Assembly (NCBI RefSeq): GCF_025950085.1
Contig: NZ_JAPDDS010000012.1
Span: forward strand, 62,001-126,000
From: Luteolibacter flavescens
GTDB lineage: Bacteria > Verrucomicrobiota > Verrucomicrobiia > Verrucomicrobiales > Akkermansiaceae
Length of the DNA: 64,000 nucleotides
Direction: 5' to 3'
Below are positions 7,009 to 17,035 of the stretch, in pieces. The position numbers and the translations under genes were made by a program. Within the stretch, counting starts at the first letter, position 1; each line of letters opens with the position of its first letter. The notes under the pieces were generated by a model. The model searched no databases. It was not told the DNA's origin and saw only the letters and a list, made by a program, of their open reading frames with translations.

Positions 7009-9045
7009 TCAGAACGCGGTGCCGATGGCGAAGTGCCAGGTGCCGGACGACTCATTGCCGTCCTGGGTGAGATTGTGGCCGTATTCGATGCGGATTGGGC
7101 CAACCGGCAGGTCGATGCGGAGGCCCATGCCGACCGCGAGTTCCGGCGAGTCGAAGCTGAAGCCGTCTTCCAGCGCGGACATGCTGCCCGCATCGATGAA
7201 GCCGACTCCTTTCACCGGGCCGAAGAGGACGTGGACATACTCGGCATTCGCCACCCAGTAGGTGGCACCGCCGAGCGGGTCATTCGTCACGGAGCGGGGA
7301 CCGAGTTCATTGTAGCGGAAGGACCGCACGGTATCCGCGCCGCCGGTGAAGAGGCGCAGGTCGATGGGGAACTCGCTGATGCCGGTGGAAGGGGAGAGCA
7401 TGCTGGCACGCGCGCCCAGGTTCACCTGACCTTTCTTGCCCACGGGAATGTAGCTCGCGCCGGAGAGGTCCACGCGGAAGTAGCTCGACGAGACATCACC
7501 GGCGATGAGTCCGCCCTGTGCCGCGGCATTCAGGTGGTAGCCTTTGCCGGGAGTGACCGGATCATCGCGGCGGTCGTAGGTGACGTCGGCGCGGATGTAG
7601 TGGTGCCCGTAAACCGTCTCGCCGAGCTGCGTGACCGGGATATTGTTGCTGCTCGTGTTCACGATCGACGAGCCGAGCATGATGCTGGCGTCGAGATATT
7701 GGCCGAAGTCATCGCGGGAGAATTCCGCGGATACGCCGGTCTCGAATTTGTCGTAGCCTTCCAGGGCGCGGGTCACCGAGAAGAGCCGCAGGCCGAGATA
7801 GGTGTCGGTGTCGAAAAGCCACGGATCGGAAAGCCGGATATCCCCGAGCACGCCGCGCGAGCTGACTTCCACACCAGTGCTGAAGTTCCAGAGGTTTCCC
7901 CCGAAATTCCGGTCGTGGTATTTCAGGCCGAGCACGCCGCCTTCGTAGCTGCCGAAGCCGCCATAGACCGAGGCACCGCGTGCCCTGCCCTCGACGACCT
8001 GCAGGGTGGCGTCGAGCATGCCGTTTTCATCCGTTGCATTCTCGATGCGCATCGAGGCGAAGGCCCCGGTGGCGAGGAGCTTCTTGAGCCGCTTGTCGAA
8101 TTCCTCCGCGTCGAACCACTCGCCGCGCAGGTCATCGAAGCGCTTCGTGATGCGCTCCGTCTTGGTTTTCTCCGTCCCCGCGACCAGCACTTCGCTGAGG
8201 CGCTGGCGCTCGCCGAACTTGATGATGAAGCGCGGCGTGAGCGTGGCGTCGCCGAGGATACGGTTCATCTTGTAGGTCTCCAGCGGATAGCCGGTGGAGC
8301 GGAAGACGCTCTCGATCTCGCTGCGCAGCGTGGTGAGCAGGTCGGTATTTGCCACCTTGCCGACATGCGGGGCGGCAGTCGCTTGGAGCCGGGCCATCAG
8401 CTCCTGCGGTGCGCCATCGAAGCGCGGCGCGCCGAGGTGATGCAGCGGGCCGGGAGTGATGCGGATCATGAAGGCGATCTCGCCATTCGTCTCGCCGCGC
8501 TTTTCCACCACCGCCTTCGCCCGCCAGTAGCCGCGCGAACGGAAGTCCGCCTCCAGCAGCGACAAGCCCTCCGGCACGTCGGCCTCGCGGAAGGGAGGCT
8601 CCTGGCCGGGGCGCAGCACACGCTCTTGCCCGGGCAACTTGAATAGCCGCGAAAGGCGCTCCTGGTCTTCCTTCTCGAAGCCGGGCACGGCCACGGAGCC
8701 GATCTTGATGCGCGGTCCTTCATTCACCACGAGGCGGATGGCATTGCCGGAAATGACGGGCCTCACGTCGGGACGCTGGAAGCCCTGTCGCTTCATCAGG
8801 TTCTCTAACAGGAAGGCCGCATCCGCCGCCCGCGAGGTGGACGGGGGCTTGGTCCGGATGAGTTCCAGCCGGTCGCCGAGCAGGTCGAGCGCTTCGCCCT
8901 CGCTCATGGAGTGCAGGCCCTCGATGCGGAGGTCCGCACCGAGCGACACGAGGCTGGAGGACGTCAGGCAAAGGACCGGGACCAGGACGGACCGCAGCCC
9001 TCCGGATTTCCATGTCCTGACTTCGCGTGTGAAAGCTTTCCTCAT
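7009..9045 (-). CDS. tamA: Outer-membrane assembly protein of the BamA/TamA (Omp85) family
   Basis: The 678-residue product has an N-terminal signal-like segment and about three POTRA-like regions (for example VVNEGPRIKIGSVAVPGFEKED and ITPGPLHHLGAPRFDGAPQELM). A 16-strand-type beta-barrel domain follows from about residue 330, beginning near ARGASVYGGFGSYEGG. Conserved barrel features include RLFTGGADTVRSFRYNELGPRS, an L6-loop-type motif, and a terminal phenylalanine (FAIGTAF), the usual sorting signal for barrel insertion. The start at 9045 is supported by an ATGA overlap with the stop codon of tamB; the frame is open further upstream but reads as antisense to tamB. With TamB next door, TamA rather than BamA is the better call. 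Confidence 0.88.
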   Translation of the reverse strand: MRKAFTREVRTWKSGGLRSVLVPVLCLTSSSLVSLGADLRIEGLHSMSEGEALDLLGDRLELIRTKPPSTSRAADAAFLLENLMKRQGFQRPDVRPVISGNAIRLVVNEGPRIKIGSVAVPGFEKEDQERLSRLFKLPGQERVLRPGQEPPFREADVPEGLSLLEADFRSRGYWRAKAVVEKRGETNGEIAFMIRITPGPLHHLGAPRFDGAPQELMARLQATAAPHVGKVANTDLLTTLRSEIESVFRSTGYPLETYKMNRILGDATLTPRFIIKFGERQRLSEVLVAGTEKTKTERITKRFDDLRGEWFDAEEFDKRLKKLLATGAFASMRIENATDENGMLDATLQVVEGRARGASVYGGFGSYEGGVLGLKYHDRNFGGNLWNFSTGVEVSSRGVLGDIRLSDPWLFDTDTYLGLRLFSVTRALEGYDKFETGVSAEFSRDDFGQYLDASIMLGSSIVNTSSNNIPVTQLGETVYGHHYIRADVTYDRRDDPVTPGKGYHLNAAAQGGLIAGDVSSSYFRVDLSGASYIPVGKKGQVNLGARASMLSPSTGISEFPIDLRLFTGGADTVRSFRYNELGPRSVTNDPLGGATYWVANAEYVHVLFGPVKGVGFIDAGSMSALEDGFSFDSPELAVGMGLRIDLPVGPIRIEYGHNLTQDGNESSGTWHFAIGTAF

Positions 9046-12000
9046 TTGAACCGGAGAACGAATGCGCCGAGGACGCGGGTGTTGCTTTGTTTGTCCACGG
9101 AGCCGCTGACGTAGATTTTTTCGGTCACCTCGATGGTGGCGGAATTCAGGCGCTTGCCGGTGAGCGGGTCGTCCTCGCCGATGCGGACGTCCACGCGATT
9201 GATGACTTCGAGCACCTTGGCGACCTGCTCGGCGAAGGGCAGTCGTCCCTTCCGCCATTCCTCGATGAGGAGCTGCGCGGCCTTCATCGTCGCGGCTTGC
9301 CCGTCCTCCAGTCCATCGGACGTGGTGCCGGTGGCGAGCAGGGTCATGATCTCGCTCTCCGGCAGCGGCGGATCCGAGGTCAGCGCGGTCTTCGGCGCAT
9401 TCACCGGGCCGTAGAAATAGACGTTCACCTCATAGCGGCCGATGTTCGAGGTGCCGCGGATGTTCAGTTCGGGATTCAATCCTCCGGCCGATGTGAAGGT
9501 GATCGCGCCATTGCTCACCTTGAGGGTGCTGAAGGGCAGCTTTGCCTCCGCCTCGCCGATGATGGCATTTCCCTGTGGCTGGATGTTCGAGAGGGTGCCG
9601 CCGAAGCGGATGTTCGCGATGGCTTCACCCTTGGCCAGGTTGCCGCGGATGAAGAGCGGATCGCGCGTGCGGACCATCACGTCGAGCGTCCAATTGGCGA
9701 AGGGCTCGGGGAAGTCCGCCGCTTTTTCGTCAGGATCGATCGAGGGCAGGCTCGGTCGCGAGGGCGCGGTGAAGGGCACGCGCACCGGCAGGATCTCAAA
9801 GTCGCGGTAAAAGAGGCTGTCCACGATATCGACCGTTCCGGAGATGCCTGCCTGCTCGAGATTCCCGCGCAGGGTGAGATTCGCATCGGCCCGCACGATC
9901 ATCGACTCATCGCGCTGGAGCGGCAGCGCGGTGCCCCGCAGGTTCACGTCAAAGGTGGGATTTGCCGCGTCGGCGAGCCCGACATTTCCGGTGCCGGTCA
10001 GGGTGCCACCGGCGGCTTCCAGCGAGAGGGTCTGCAGCCGGACCTCCTTGCCTACGAGTCGGATCAGCGCGTTCGCATTTGTGACCGGCGGGACAGGGGA
10101 GTCTTTCAAGGAAAAGACGCCTTGGGACAACCGGAGTTCCCCGGCGAGGTCGGGTTCGCCGATGGTGCCGGTCGCGGTGAAGTTCCCCTCGACCGTGCCG
10201 GATAGCTGGTCAGCGGTGGGGACGAATTTCGCGAAGGTCGCCAGATTGAGGCGGGGGATATTGGCGCGCGCCTCGAGCTTCTCTTTGAGTGCGGTTTCCG
10301 GATTCTCCGCCCACTCGCCGGGCTTGAAGGCGGTCTTGCCGGTGATCACGACGGGCTCGTAGCCTGCGGGCTTGATCTGGCCGTTTATGGCCAGCGTTCC
10401 GTCCGCGCCGTCGAGCGTGATGCTCGCATCCGTCACCGGCACGTCGGGTTGATCGGGCAGGCTCACGCCACGCACGTCTGCATCCAGATCGATCTTCGGA
10501 GCGGCGGGCGTGCCGGTCACGACGAGGCGGACCCGGCCGCTGCCGCTGGCGAGCGGCGATTTCTTCTCGGGCAGCCATGCGGAGAGCCGGGCGTGATCGA
10601 TCCAGTCCGTTTCGAGGAAGACATTCAGCGGGATCTCCTGCTTGAGGAAATCCTTCGTGGTCTTCATTTCCTCCGGCACGGGGATCTCCGCCTGGCCGCC
10701 GACCAGCTTTTGCTCGCCATCCTTCCACTCGATGCGCGGGATCTTGAGGATCCGGTCGGCGAAGGTGGCGCTGGCATTGATGGTCTGTCCTTCCGCAATC
10801 GCGGTCACGTCATCGAGCACCACCTCCTGAGGCCAGTTGTAGTTGCCCTTCGTTCGGACGATCAGCGGCGGGGTGTCCTCCCGCACCATTTCGAAGGACG
10901 GGATGTCGAAAGTGCCGCGATGGGGCTTCGGGCCGAATTCCCCGCTGCCTTGCCAGGTCGCGGTGGCATTCATCCCGGTTGGCAGCGTGACGCCCGCCGG
11001 AGCCGCCCAGGCGGCAAGTCGCTCTGGCTGGAAGGCATCGAGCACTGCGGATGCCTCGTAGTTCTTCGCCGTCAGATCGAGCGCATAGGTGGCGCGCAGC
11101 CCGTCGGTGCCGAGCGTGCCGCCCAGCTTGCCATCGGGCGTCCATTTGTTCTCCCCGGCGAGCGATGGCGCGTCCTTCTCCGCGGAGAGCAGCCACTTTG
11201 CGGTGGCCGAGCGGATGCCTTCCGGGCCCATGTCCGCGGTGGCATCCAGTGCGAGCGACGACGCGGGCAGCGGCGGCGCTTCCTTCGGCGCGAATTCGAA
11301 TTTCTCCTTCATTACCGCATAGATTGGCGAGAGCTGCGGGACCGTGGCCTTCGCGGTGGCTTCGAAGTCGGTCCACTGCCCGGCGGAGAGATTCCGCCAC
11401 GTCAGCGCGGCATTGCCAGCGACGCTGGAATCGAGCGCCGCGAGCGAAAAGTTCACGGTGCCTTGGCTGCCATCTTTCTCGGCATCCAGCACGAGCGTCT
11501 CCGCCTGCCAGTCCTCATAGCGGATGGCCCCGATTTCCGCAGTCGCGGTGGCCTGCCATTGGTCGGGCGTCTTGTCGAAGCCCTCGATGCTCGCTTCCAA
11601 TCGCCGGACGGTGGCCTCGGCGGGGAGTTCGAGCGCGAAATTCTTCACGGCTTCCTGCACCACCAGCGGGTCGCCCTCCAGCTTCACCGTGGCGGACGAT
11701 TGGTTCCCGGCAAGGATGAGCCGCGAATCCTCGATCTGCACCACGCCCGTGCCGGAAATCTGGCCACCGGTGCCGATCTCCACCTGCACGTCGCGGACGC
11801 CGAGACGCGGGGTGACGTCGAAGCGATCCAGCGAAAGATCGTTTTCTCCCCACACGATCACCGACTCCTGCGCCTCGAAAGAGTAGCCGGAGGTGACGCC
11901 GAGCTGGCCCAGCGACAGCCGGAATTCATCGCTGCCCGGCGCATGGGAAAACGTGCTGGTATCCAGCACCACGAGGCTCTCCTCGCCGCGCACGAGCTGG

Positions 12001-12479
12001 AAGCGCAGGTCCGCGGCCCGCAGGTCCATCGGCAGCAGCATCGCGCGGATCTTTTTCAGCGTGGTCGGCAGGTCGTCGGGATTTTCTTCCTTCGGCCCGC
12101 CGCGGGAGGGCAGGGGATCGGCCGCGAGGTCGATGATCGCGTCGATCTTCTCCACCGCCACGCCGTCGAGTTCGCCTCGGACGATTTTCTTGAGTTGGTA
12201 AAGCGGGCCGACGGAGCCGATCTCCAGCTTGCGGATCGGTCCTCCGGAAACGGAGAGCCGTTCAACACGAATCCCGCCGAGCAGGGTGCCCTTGAGGTCG
12301 AAATCCGCGGTGAGTCCGCTGCCTTCGAGGGCCTTGCGCGCGCCGATCCCGCCGAGCCATCGCCAGCCCGGGCCATTCAGCCAGACCAGCCCGCCGGAGA
12401 TCACCACGAGTGCTATCAATGACTTGCGGCCACGGCGGCGCTTCTTCTTCTGGGGTGGGGCGTCTCCGTCGGTACTCAT
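9042..12479 (-). CDS. tamB: Translocation and assembly module protein TamB (DUF490)
   Basis: The 1145-residue product has a short basic N-terminus (KKKRRRGRK), one membrane anchor at about residues 20-38, and then a long region of repetitive beta-strands typical of the AsmA/TamB superfamily of bridge-like lipid-transfer and assembly proteins. The C-terminal DUF490 region is clear: GTLSNIQPQGNAIIGEAEAKLPFSTLKVSNGAITF, then PEIN-like LNIRGTSNIGRYEVNVYFYGPVNAPKTALTSDPPLPESEIMTLLATG. The ATG at 12479 is used; the frame opens three codons earlier with TTG. It overlaps tamA by four bases, so the two are translationally coupled. It probably spans the periplasm from the inner membrane to TamA. Confidence 0.9.
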   Translation of the reverse strand: MSTDGDAPPQKKKRRRGRKSLIALVVISGGLVWLNGPGWRWLGGIGARKALEGSGLTADFDLKGTLLGGIRVERLSVSGGPIRKLEIGSVGPLYQLKKIVRGELDGVAVEKIDAIIDLAADPLPSRGGPKEENPDDLPTTLKKIRAMLLPMDLRAADLRFQLVRGEESLVVLDTSTFSHAPGSDEFRLSLGQLGVTSGYSFEAQESVIVWGENDLSLDRFDVTPRLGVRDVQVEIGTGGQISGTGVVQIEDSRLILAGNQSSATVKLEGDPLVVQEAVKNFALELPAEATVRRLEASIEGFDKTPDQWQATATAEIGAIRYEDWQAETLVLDAEKDGSQGTVNFSLAALDSSVAGNAALTWRNLSAGQWTDFEATAKATVPQLSPIYAVMKEKFEFAPKEAPPLPASSLALDATADMGPEGIRSATAKWLLSAEKDAPSLAGENKWTPDGKLGGTLGTDGLRATYALDLTAKNYEASAVLDAFQPERLAAWAAPAGVTLPTGMNATATWQGSGEFGPKPHRGTFDIPSFEMVREDTPPLIVRTKGNYNWPQEVVLDDVTAIAEGQTINASATFADRILKIPRIEWKDGEQKLVGGQAEIPVPEEMKTTKDFLKQEIPLNVFLETDWIDHARLSAWLPEKKSPLASGSGRVRLVVTGTPAAPKIDLDADVRGVSLPDQPDVPVTDASITLDGADGTLAINGQIKPAGYEPVVITGKTAFKPGEWAENPETALKEKLEARANIPRLNLATFAKFVPTADQLSGTVEGNFTATGTIGEPDLAGELRLSQGVFSLKDSPVPPVTNANALIRLVGKEVRLQTLSLEAAGGTLTGTGNVGLADAANPTFDVNLRGTALPLQRDESMIVRADANLTLRGNLEQAGISGTVDIVDSLFYRDFEILPVRVPFTAPSRPSLPSIDPDEKAADFPEPFANWTLDVMVRTRDPLFIRGNLAKGEAIANIRFGGTLSNIQPQGNAIIGEAEAKLPFSTLKVSNGAITFTSAGGLNPELNIRGTSNIGRYEVNVYFYGPVNAPKTALTSDPPLPESEIMTLLATGTTSDGLEDGQAATMKAAQLLIEEWRKGRLPFAEQVAKVLEVINRVDVRIGEDDPLTGKRLNSATIEVTEKIYVSGSVDKQSNTRVLGAFVLRFK

Positions 12480-12573
12480 GAATCGCAAGGCGGCGCATGA
12501 TTCATGGCCCCCGACACCCGTGCGGTCAACGAAAGCTCTTTCCGCAGGTCATTTCTTCCTCTCCAGTCGTGGC

Positions 12574-13389
12574 ATGTCCGAGCCGTCCCAGCCCTCTCGC
12601 CGCGAGCGGATCAGGGAGATTATCTTCGAGGCGGAGACGCCGGCGGGGAGGCGGTTCGACGTGACGCTGCTCTGGCTCATCGGCCTGAGCGTCATCTGCG
12701 TGATGCTGGAAAGCGTGCCCGCCATCAAGCGGGACTATGCCGGGCCGCTGCAGGTGGTCGAGTGGTCGTTCACGATCCTCTTCACGCTGGAGTATCTGCT
12801 GAGGCTCAGCGTGGTGCGCCATCCCCTGCGCTACGCGCGGAGCTTCTACGGCATCATCGACGTGCTCTCGGTGCTGCCCACCTACCTGATGGTATTCTTC
12901 CCGGGCATGCAGGCGCTGTTGGTCATCCGGGTGCTGCGCATGCTGCGGATGTTCCGGGTTTTCAAGATGGTGCGTCACGTGAATGGCGCCGAGCTGCTGG
13001 TGCGGGCGCTCTATGGCGCGCGGGCGAAGATCACGGTGTTCTTCTCCTTCATGGTGGCGATCTCGGTGATCGCCGGGACGCTGATGTACTTGGTGGAGGG
13101 GCCGCACGGAGACTTCACCAGCATCCCGACGAGCGTCTATTGGGCCGTCGTCACCATCACCACGCTGGGATTTGGCGACATCACGCCGGTCACGGCATTC
13201 GGGCGCTTCCTCACCTCCGCGCTCGCGCTGACCGGCTATGCGGTGATCGCGGTGCCCACCGGTATCCTGACGACGGAACTGGCGAAGCTCGACGGGGACG
13301 ACAGCTCGGAGGCCTGCCCCTCCTGCGGGGTCCACGGGCACCTGCCGGACGCTCGATTTTGCCGCCGGTGTGGTGCTCCGATGAGCTGA
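12574..13389 (+). CDS. Voltage-gated-type potassium channel with C-terminal zinc ribbon
   Basis: The 271-residue protein has six predicted membrane segments. S4 carries regularly spaced arginines and lysines (IRVLRMLRMFRVFKMVRH), and the pore loop has the filter TLGFGD near residue 198, a K+ channel signature. After S6 comes a short C-terminal extension with four cysteines, CPSCG...FCRRCGAPM, a zinc-ribbon pattern ending at the last residues. It probably passes K+ across the inner membrane in response to voltage. The zinc ribbon is unusual and might bind a partner or sense metal. It is divergent from tamB, with 94 bases between them. The ATG at 12574 starts directly before the hydrophilic N-terminus; the frame is open upstream without channel-like sequence. 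Confidence 0.85.
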   Translation: MSEPSQPSRRERIREIIFEAETPAGRRFDVTLLWLIGLSVICVMLESVPAIKRDYAGPLQVVEWSFTILFTLEYLLRLSVVRHPLRYARSFYGIIDVLSVLPTYLMVFFPGMQALLVIRVLRMLRMFRVFKMVRHVNGAELLVRALYGARAKITVFFSFMVAISVIAGTLMYLVEGPHGDFTSIPTSVYWAVVTITTLGFGDITPVTAFGRFLTSALALTGYAVIAVPTGILTTELAKLDGDDSSEACPSCGVHGHLPDARFCRRCGAPMS

Positions 13390-13577
13390 ATTATCAAGCT
13401 CTGGCGGTCGTCGCCACCGCATCGTCAATACGCCGTGCCTACCCCCGGCGGATTACTCCATCGATGTTTTGGCGGTAGGTTGACAAAGCGGGAGCAGCTT
13501 GACCAGTGTGTGAGCGCCGGGTCGTGCGACACGTCCCGCGTTTCTTTCATTCGATTTCCAAAAAGGCCCGAAAACCC

Positions 13578-15227
13578 GTGTTCTCCAACGAAGATTACTT
13601 GGCCGACCTGCTGGTGGAAGCCGGCGTGGTCGATCCCGACGTGCTTGATCAAGCCCGCAGCAAGGGCGGTTCCGTGATCGAGCGTCTGCTCAGCGATACC
13701 GACCTCTCGGAAAACACGGTTTGCGCCGTGCTTGCCCAGAATGCGGGCATCGAGGCGATCGACCTCGCCCAGATGACCCTCTCCTCGGAGATCCTGGGTG
13801 CCATCCCGGACGAGATCGCCCGCCGCTACAAGGTGGTGCCGGTCGCGGACGATGGCGTTTTCCTCACCGTGGCGGTCGGGGATCCTTTCGAGTTCGAGAC
13901 GATGGACAGCCTGCCGCACGTGCTGCGCCGGGAAGTCAGCTTCGTCTGCGCGCCGGTCAATGCGATCGACGTGCTGCTCAAGCAGTTCTACGGAGCCACC
14001 GAGTCCGGATCGATGATCAATCCCGGCGGCCATGACGTGGAAGTCACCGACGGCGACGCGCCGATCATCCGCCTCGTGCAGAACCTGCTCGTGGACGCGA
14101 TGAAGATGCGCTGCTCCGACATCCACATCGAGCCGCTGGAAACCTCCGTCCGTATCCGCAACCGCGTGGACGGCAAGCTGGTGATCGTGGACGAGCACCC
14201 GAAGAAGCTGCTCCCCGCCATCATCGCCCGTCTGAAGGTGATGAGCGGCACGATGTCCATCGCCGAGAAGCGCCTTCCGCAGGACGGACGTATCCAGGTG
14301 AAGACGGCGGAGAAGGAGATCGACCTCCGTGTTTCCTCCGTCCCCTCGAACCACGGCGAATCGATCGTCATGCGTATCCTCGACAAGTCGGCCCTCGTGC
14401 TCGGCTTGCCGGAGCTCGGGTTCTTCTCCGATGACCAGTCCACCTTCGAGAAGTTGATCGGCCTGCCGGACGGCATCATCCTCGTCACCGGTCCCACGGG
14501 TTCCGGCAAGACGACGACGCTCTACGCCTGCTTGAACGTCATCAACAAGCCGGACAAGAAGATCATCACCGTGGAAGACCCGGTCGAGTATGAGCTTCCC
14601 GGCATCAACCAGGTGATGGTGAAGACGGACATCGGCATGACCTTCGCCGCTGCCCTCCGCGCGATGCTCCGCCAGGCGCCGAACATCATCATGATCGGGG
14701 AAATTCGTGACGCGGAGACGGCGAACATCGCCATCAACGCGTCGCTCACCGGTCACTTGGTGCTTTCCACGCTCCACACGAATGATGCGCCCTCCGCCGT
14801 CGCCCGTCTCGCGGACATCGGCATCAAGCGCTTCCTCATCGCCTCCGCCGTCCGTGCCGTGCTGGCCCAGCGTCTGGTCCGCAAGCTCTGCCCGGTCTGC
14901 AAGCAGCCGCACACGCTCACCGACAAGGAAGCGCGCTCGCTGCGCTTCGACACCAGCCGCGGCGACAGCTCGCAGGTCATGGGGCCGGTCGGTTGCGACA
15001 AGTGCCGCCGCAATGGTTTCCGCGGTCGTATCGGCCTCTTCGAGCTTTTCCAGATCGATGACGAGGTGCGTCACATGATCAACGAGAACCTCACCTCCAG
15101 CCAGCTTCGCCGCCGCGCCCGCGAGCTAGGCATGCGCACGCTGCGCGATGACGGTATCCGCAAGGTGCTCGCCGGCCTGACCTCCGCGGACGAGGTCATC
15201 CACGTGACGATGTCGGACTTCGACTGA
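13578..15227 (+). CDS. GspE/PilB-type secretion or pilus-assembly ATPase, first copy
   Basis: The 549-residue protein is a hexameric ATPase of the GspE/PulE/PilB family, which powers pilus or pseudopilus extension at the inner membrane. An N-terminal MshEN/T2SSE_N-like domain (YLADLLVEAGVVDPDVLDQA) is followed by the catalytic core: Asp-box SDIHIEP, Walker A GPTGSGKTTT near residue 305, Walker B IIMIGEIRD and the His-box TGHLVLSTLHTNDA. The zinc-binding pair CPVC (about 438) and CDKC (about 473) is present. The GTG at 13578 is chosen because the text before it (an A-rich run ending in CCC) matches that before the next genes; a GTG at 13506 is possible. It heads a four-gene block with 53 to 81 bases between genes. 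Confidence 0.93.
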   Translation: MFSNEDYLADLLVEAGVVDPDVLDQARSKGGSVIERLLSDTDLSENTVCAVLAQNAGIEAIDLAQMTLSSEILGAIPDEIARRYKVVPVADDGVFLTVAVGDPFEFETMDSLPHVLRREVSFVCAPVNAIDVLLKQFYGATESGSMINPGGHDVEVTDGDAPIIRLVQNLLVDAMKMRCSDIHIEPLETSVRIRNRVDGKLVIVDEHPKKLLPAIIARLKVMSGTMSIAEKRLPQDGRIQVKTAEKEIDLRVSSVPSNHGESIVMRILDKSALVLGLPELGFFSDDQSTFEKLIGLPDGIILVTGPTGSGKTTTLYACLNVINKPDKKIITVEDPVEYELPGINQVMVKTDIGMTFAAALRAMLRQAPNIIMIGEIRDAETANIAINASLTGHLVLSTLHTNDAPSAVARLADIGIKRFLIASAVRAVLAQRLVRKLCPVCKQPHTLTDKEARSLRFDTSRGDSSQVMGPVGCDKCRRNGFRGRIGLFELFQIDDEVRHMINENLTSSQLRRRARELGMRTLRDDGIRKVLAGLTSADEVIHVTMSDFD

Positions 15228-15280
15228 TCCCAGGATCCGAGTTATAAATCCCAGATTTCCAATTTCTTAAAACCCGATCC

Positions 15281-16954
15281 ATGGACAACAACCAGATCGT
15301 AGAACTTTTCATCAGCCGCGGGCTGATCGACCGCTCGCTCGGTCAGGACATCCTTCACGAAGTCGAGAACAGCGGCAAGGAGGCTGCTGAGATCCTCGCC
15401 GACTTCCAGGTCATCAATCACCGCGACGACGTCTGGCCGGTGGTCGCGTCCGAGCTGGGCGCACCGGTGGTGGACATCCGCGAGTGGACCCCGCCGGACC
15501 AACTGCTGGCCCTGCTGCCCGCCGGCATGGCCCGCCTGCACGGCGCGCTGCCGGTGAACTACGACAATGACGGCCTGCACGTCGTGCTCGTGGACCCGAT
15601 GAACCCGCAGACCATCGAGGACCTGCGCTTCGCCCTCGGCCGCGAGGTCGTGCTGGCGATCGCCCCCGACTACGTCGTCGAGGCGAAGATCAACGAGTGC
15701 TACGGCGGCGAGGGCAAGGCGATGGATGACATCCTCCAGCAGCTCGAGCACGGCGTGAATGCCAATCTCAGCGCTGCCGAGATGGAAGCCGAGGCGAACT
15801 CTGCACCGATCATCCGCTATGTGGACTTGGTGCTCTTCCAGGCCATCAAGGAGCGCGCATCGGACATCCACTTCGAGCCCTTCGAAAAGGACTTCAAGAT
15901 CCGCTACCGTGTGGACGGCTCGCTCTACGAGATGGCACCGCCGCCGGTGCACCTTTCCGTGGCGATCATTTCGCGTATCAAGGTGATGTCGAACATGAAC
16001 ATCGCCGAGCGCCGCGTCCCGCAGGACGGTCGTATCGTGAAGCAGGTCGGCGACCGCCAGGTGGACATGCGTGTCTCCACGCTGCCGACCCAGTACGGTG
16101 AGTCCGTCGTGCTCCGCGTTCTCGACCGCTCGTCGGTGAATCTCTCGCTGGAGAATCTCCACCTGCCGGAGTCGATCTACGAATACATCTGCGACACCAT
16201 CGAGAAGCCGAACGGCATCTTCATCGTCACCGGCCCCACGGGTGCCGGCAAGACGACCACGCTCTACGCCGCGCTGGCCCGGATCAATACCACCGACTCG
16301 AAGCTGCTGACCGCGGAAGACCCGGTTGAATACGACATCGACGGCATCATCCAGATCCCGGTGCATGAGAGCATCGGCCTCACCTTCCCGCGGGTGCTGC
16401 GCGCCTTCCTCCGTCAGGACCCCGACCGTATCATGGTGGGAGAGATGCGTGACATGGATACCGCGCAGATTGCCATCCAGGCATCGCTCACGGGTCACTT
16501 GGTGCTCTCCACGCTCCACACGAACGATGCCCCCGGTGCCGTGACCCGTCTGGTGGACATGGGCTGCGAGCCCTTCCTCGTGGCGGCATCGCTGGAGGGC
16601 GTGCTCGCCCAGCGTCTCGTCCGGACCATCTGCAAGAACTGCAAGGCGTCCTACGAGCCGAACGAGAGCATTCTCATGCAGCTCGGCGTGGCGGTCCACG
16701 AGCTGGGCGACAAGGACTTCTACACCGGCCGCGGCTGCGACGTCTGCGGCAAGAGCGGCTACAAGGGCCGGAAAGGCCTCTACGAGCTGCTCGACATCAC
16801 CGACCCGCTCCGTGAGCTCATCACGGACCGCGCTCCGACGGTGGTGCTGAAGCAGAAGGCCATGGAGCTGGGCATGCAGACCCTCCGCGAGGACGGCCTG
16901 CGGAACATCTACCTCGGCCACACCACCATCGAGGAGGTCCTGAAATACACCTGA
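15281..16954 (+). CDS. GspE/PilB-type secretion or pilus-assembly ATPase, second copy
   Basis: This 557-residue ATPase is a full-length paralogue of its upstream neighbour, not a PilT-type retraction ATPase: it keeps the N-terminal domain (VELFISRGLIDRSLGQDIL). Its core has SDIHFEP, Walker A GPTGAGKTTT near residue 318, DRIMVGEMRDMDTA and TGHLVLSTLHTNDA, and the zinc pair CKNC (about 450) and CDVC (about 486). Two adjacent GspE-type ATPases could form alternating motors or serve two machines. The start ATG at 15281 has no Shine-Dalgarno sequence; the leader is AATTTCTTAAAACCCGATCC. The conserved C-terminus (TLREDGLRNIYLGHTTIEEVLKYT) is complete. Confidence 0.93.
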   Translation: MDNNQIVELFISRGLIDRSLGQDILHEVENSGKEAAEILADFQVINHRDDVWPVVASELGAPVVDIREWTPPDQLLALLPAGMARLHGALPVNYDNDGLHVVLVDPMNPQTIEDLRFALGREVVLAIAPDYVVEAKINECYGGEGKAMDDILQQLEHGVNANLSAAEMEAEANSAPIIRYVDLVLFQAIKERASDIHFEPFEKDFKIRYRVDGSLYEMAPPPVHLSVAIISRIKVMSNMNIAERRVPQDGRIVKQVGDRQVDMRVSTLPTQYGESVVLRVLDRSSVNLSLENLHLPESIYEYICDTIEKPNGIFIVTGPTGAGKTTTLYAALARINTTDSKLLTAEDPVEYDIDGIIQIPVHESIGLTFPRVLRAFLRQDPDRIMVGEMRDMDTAQIAIQASLTGHLVLSTLHTNDAPGAVTRLVDMGCEPFLVAASLEGVLAQRLVRTICKNCKASYEPNESILMQLGVAVHELGDKDFYTGRGCDVCGKSGYKGRKGLYELLDITDPLRELITDRAPTVVLKQKAMELGMQTLREDGLRNIYLGHTTIEEVLKYT

Positions 16955-17035
16955 CCCATTTTTCACCGCGAAATTTGAGTGGCCAGCTCCCTCGGGCCCG
17001 CTCACACTTGTTCCACTCGATTTAAAAACAACCCC

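Noticed and set aside
9087-12422. Plus-strand open frames opposite tamB
   Set aside because: Antisense shadows of a conserved TamB protein, with no domain or leader.
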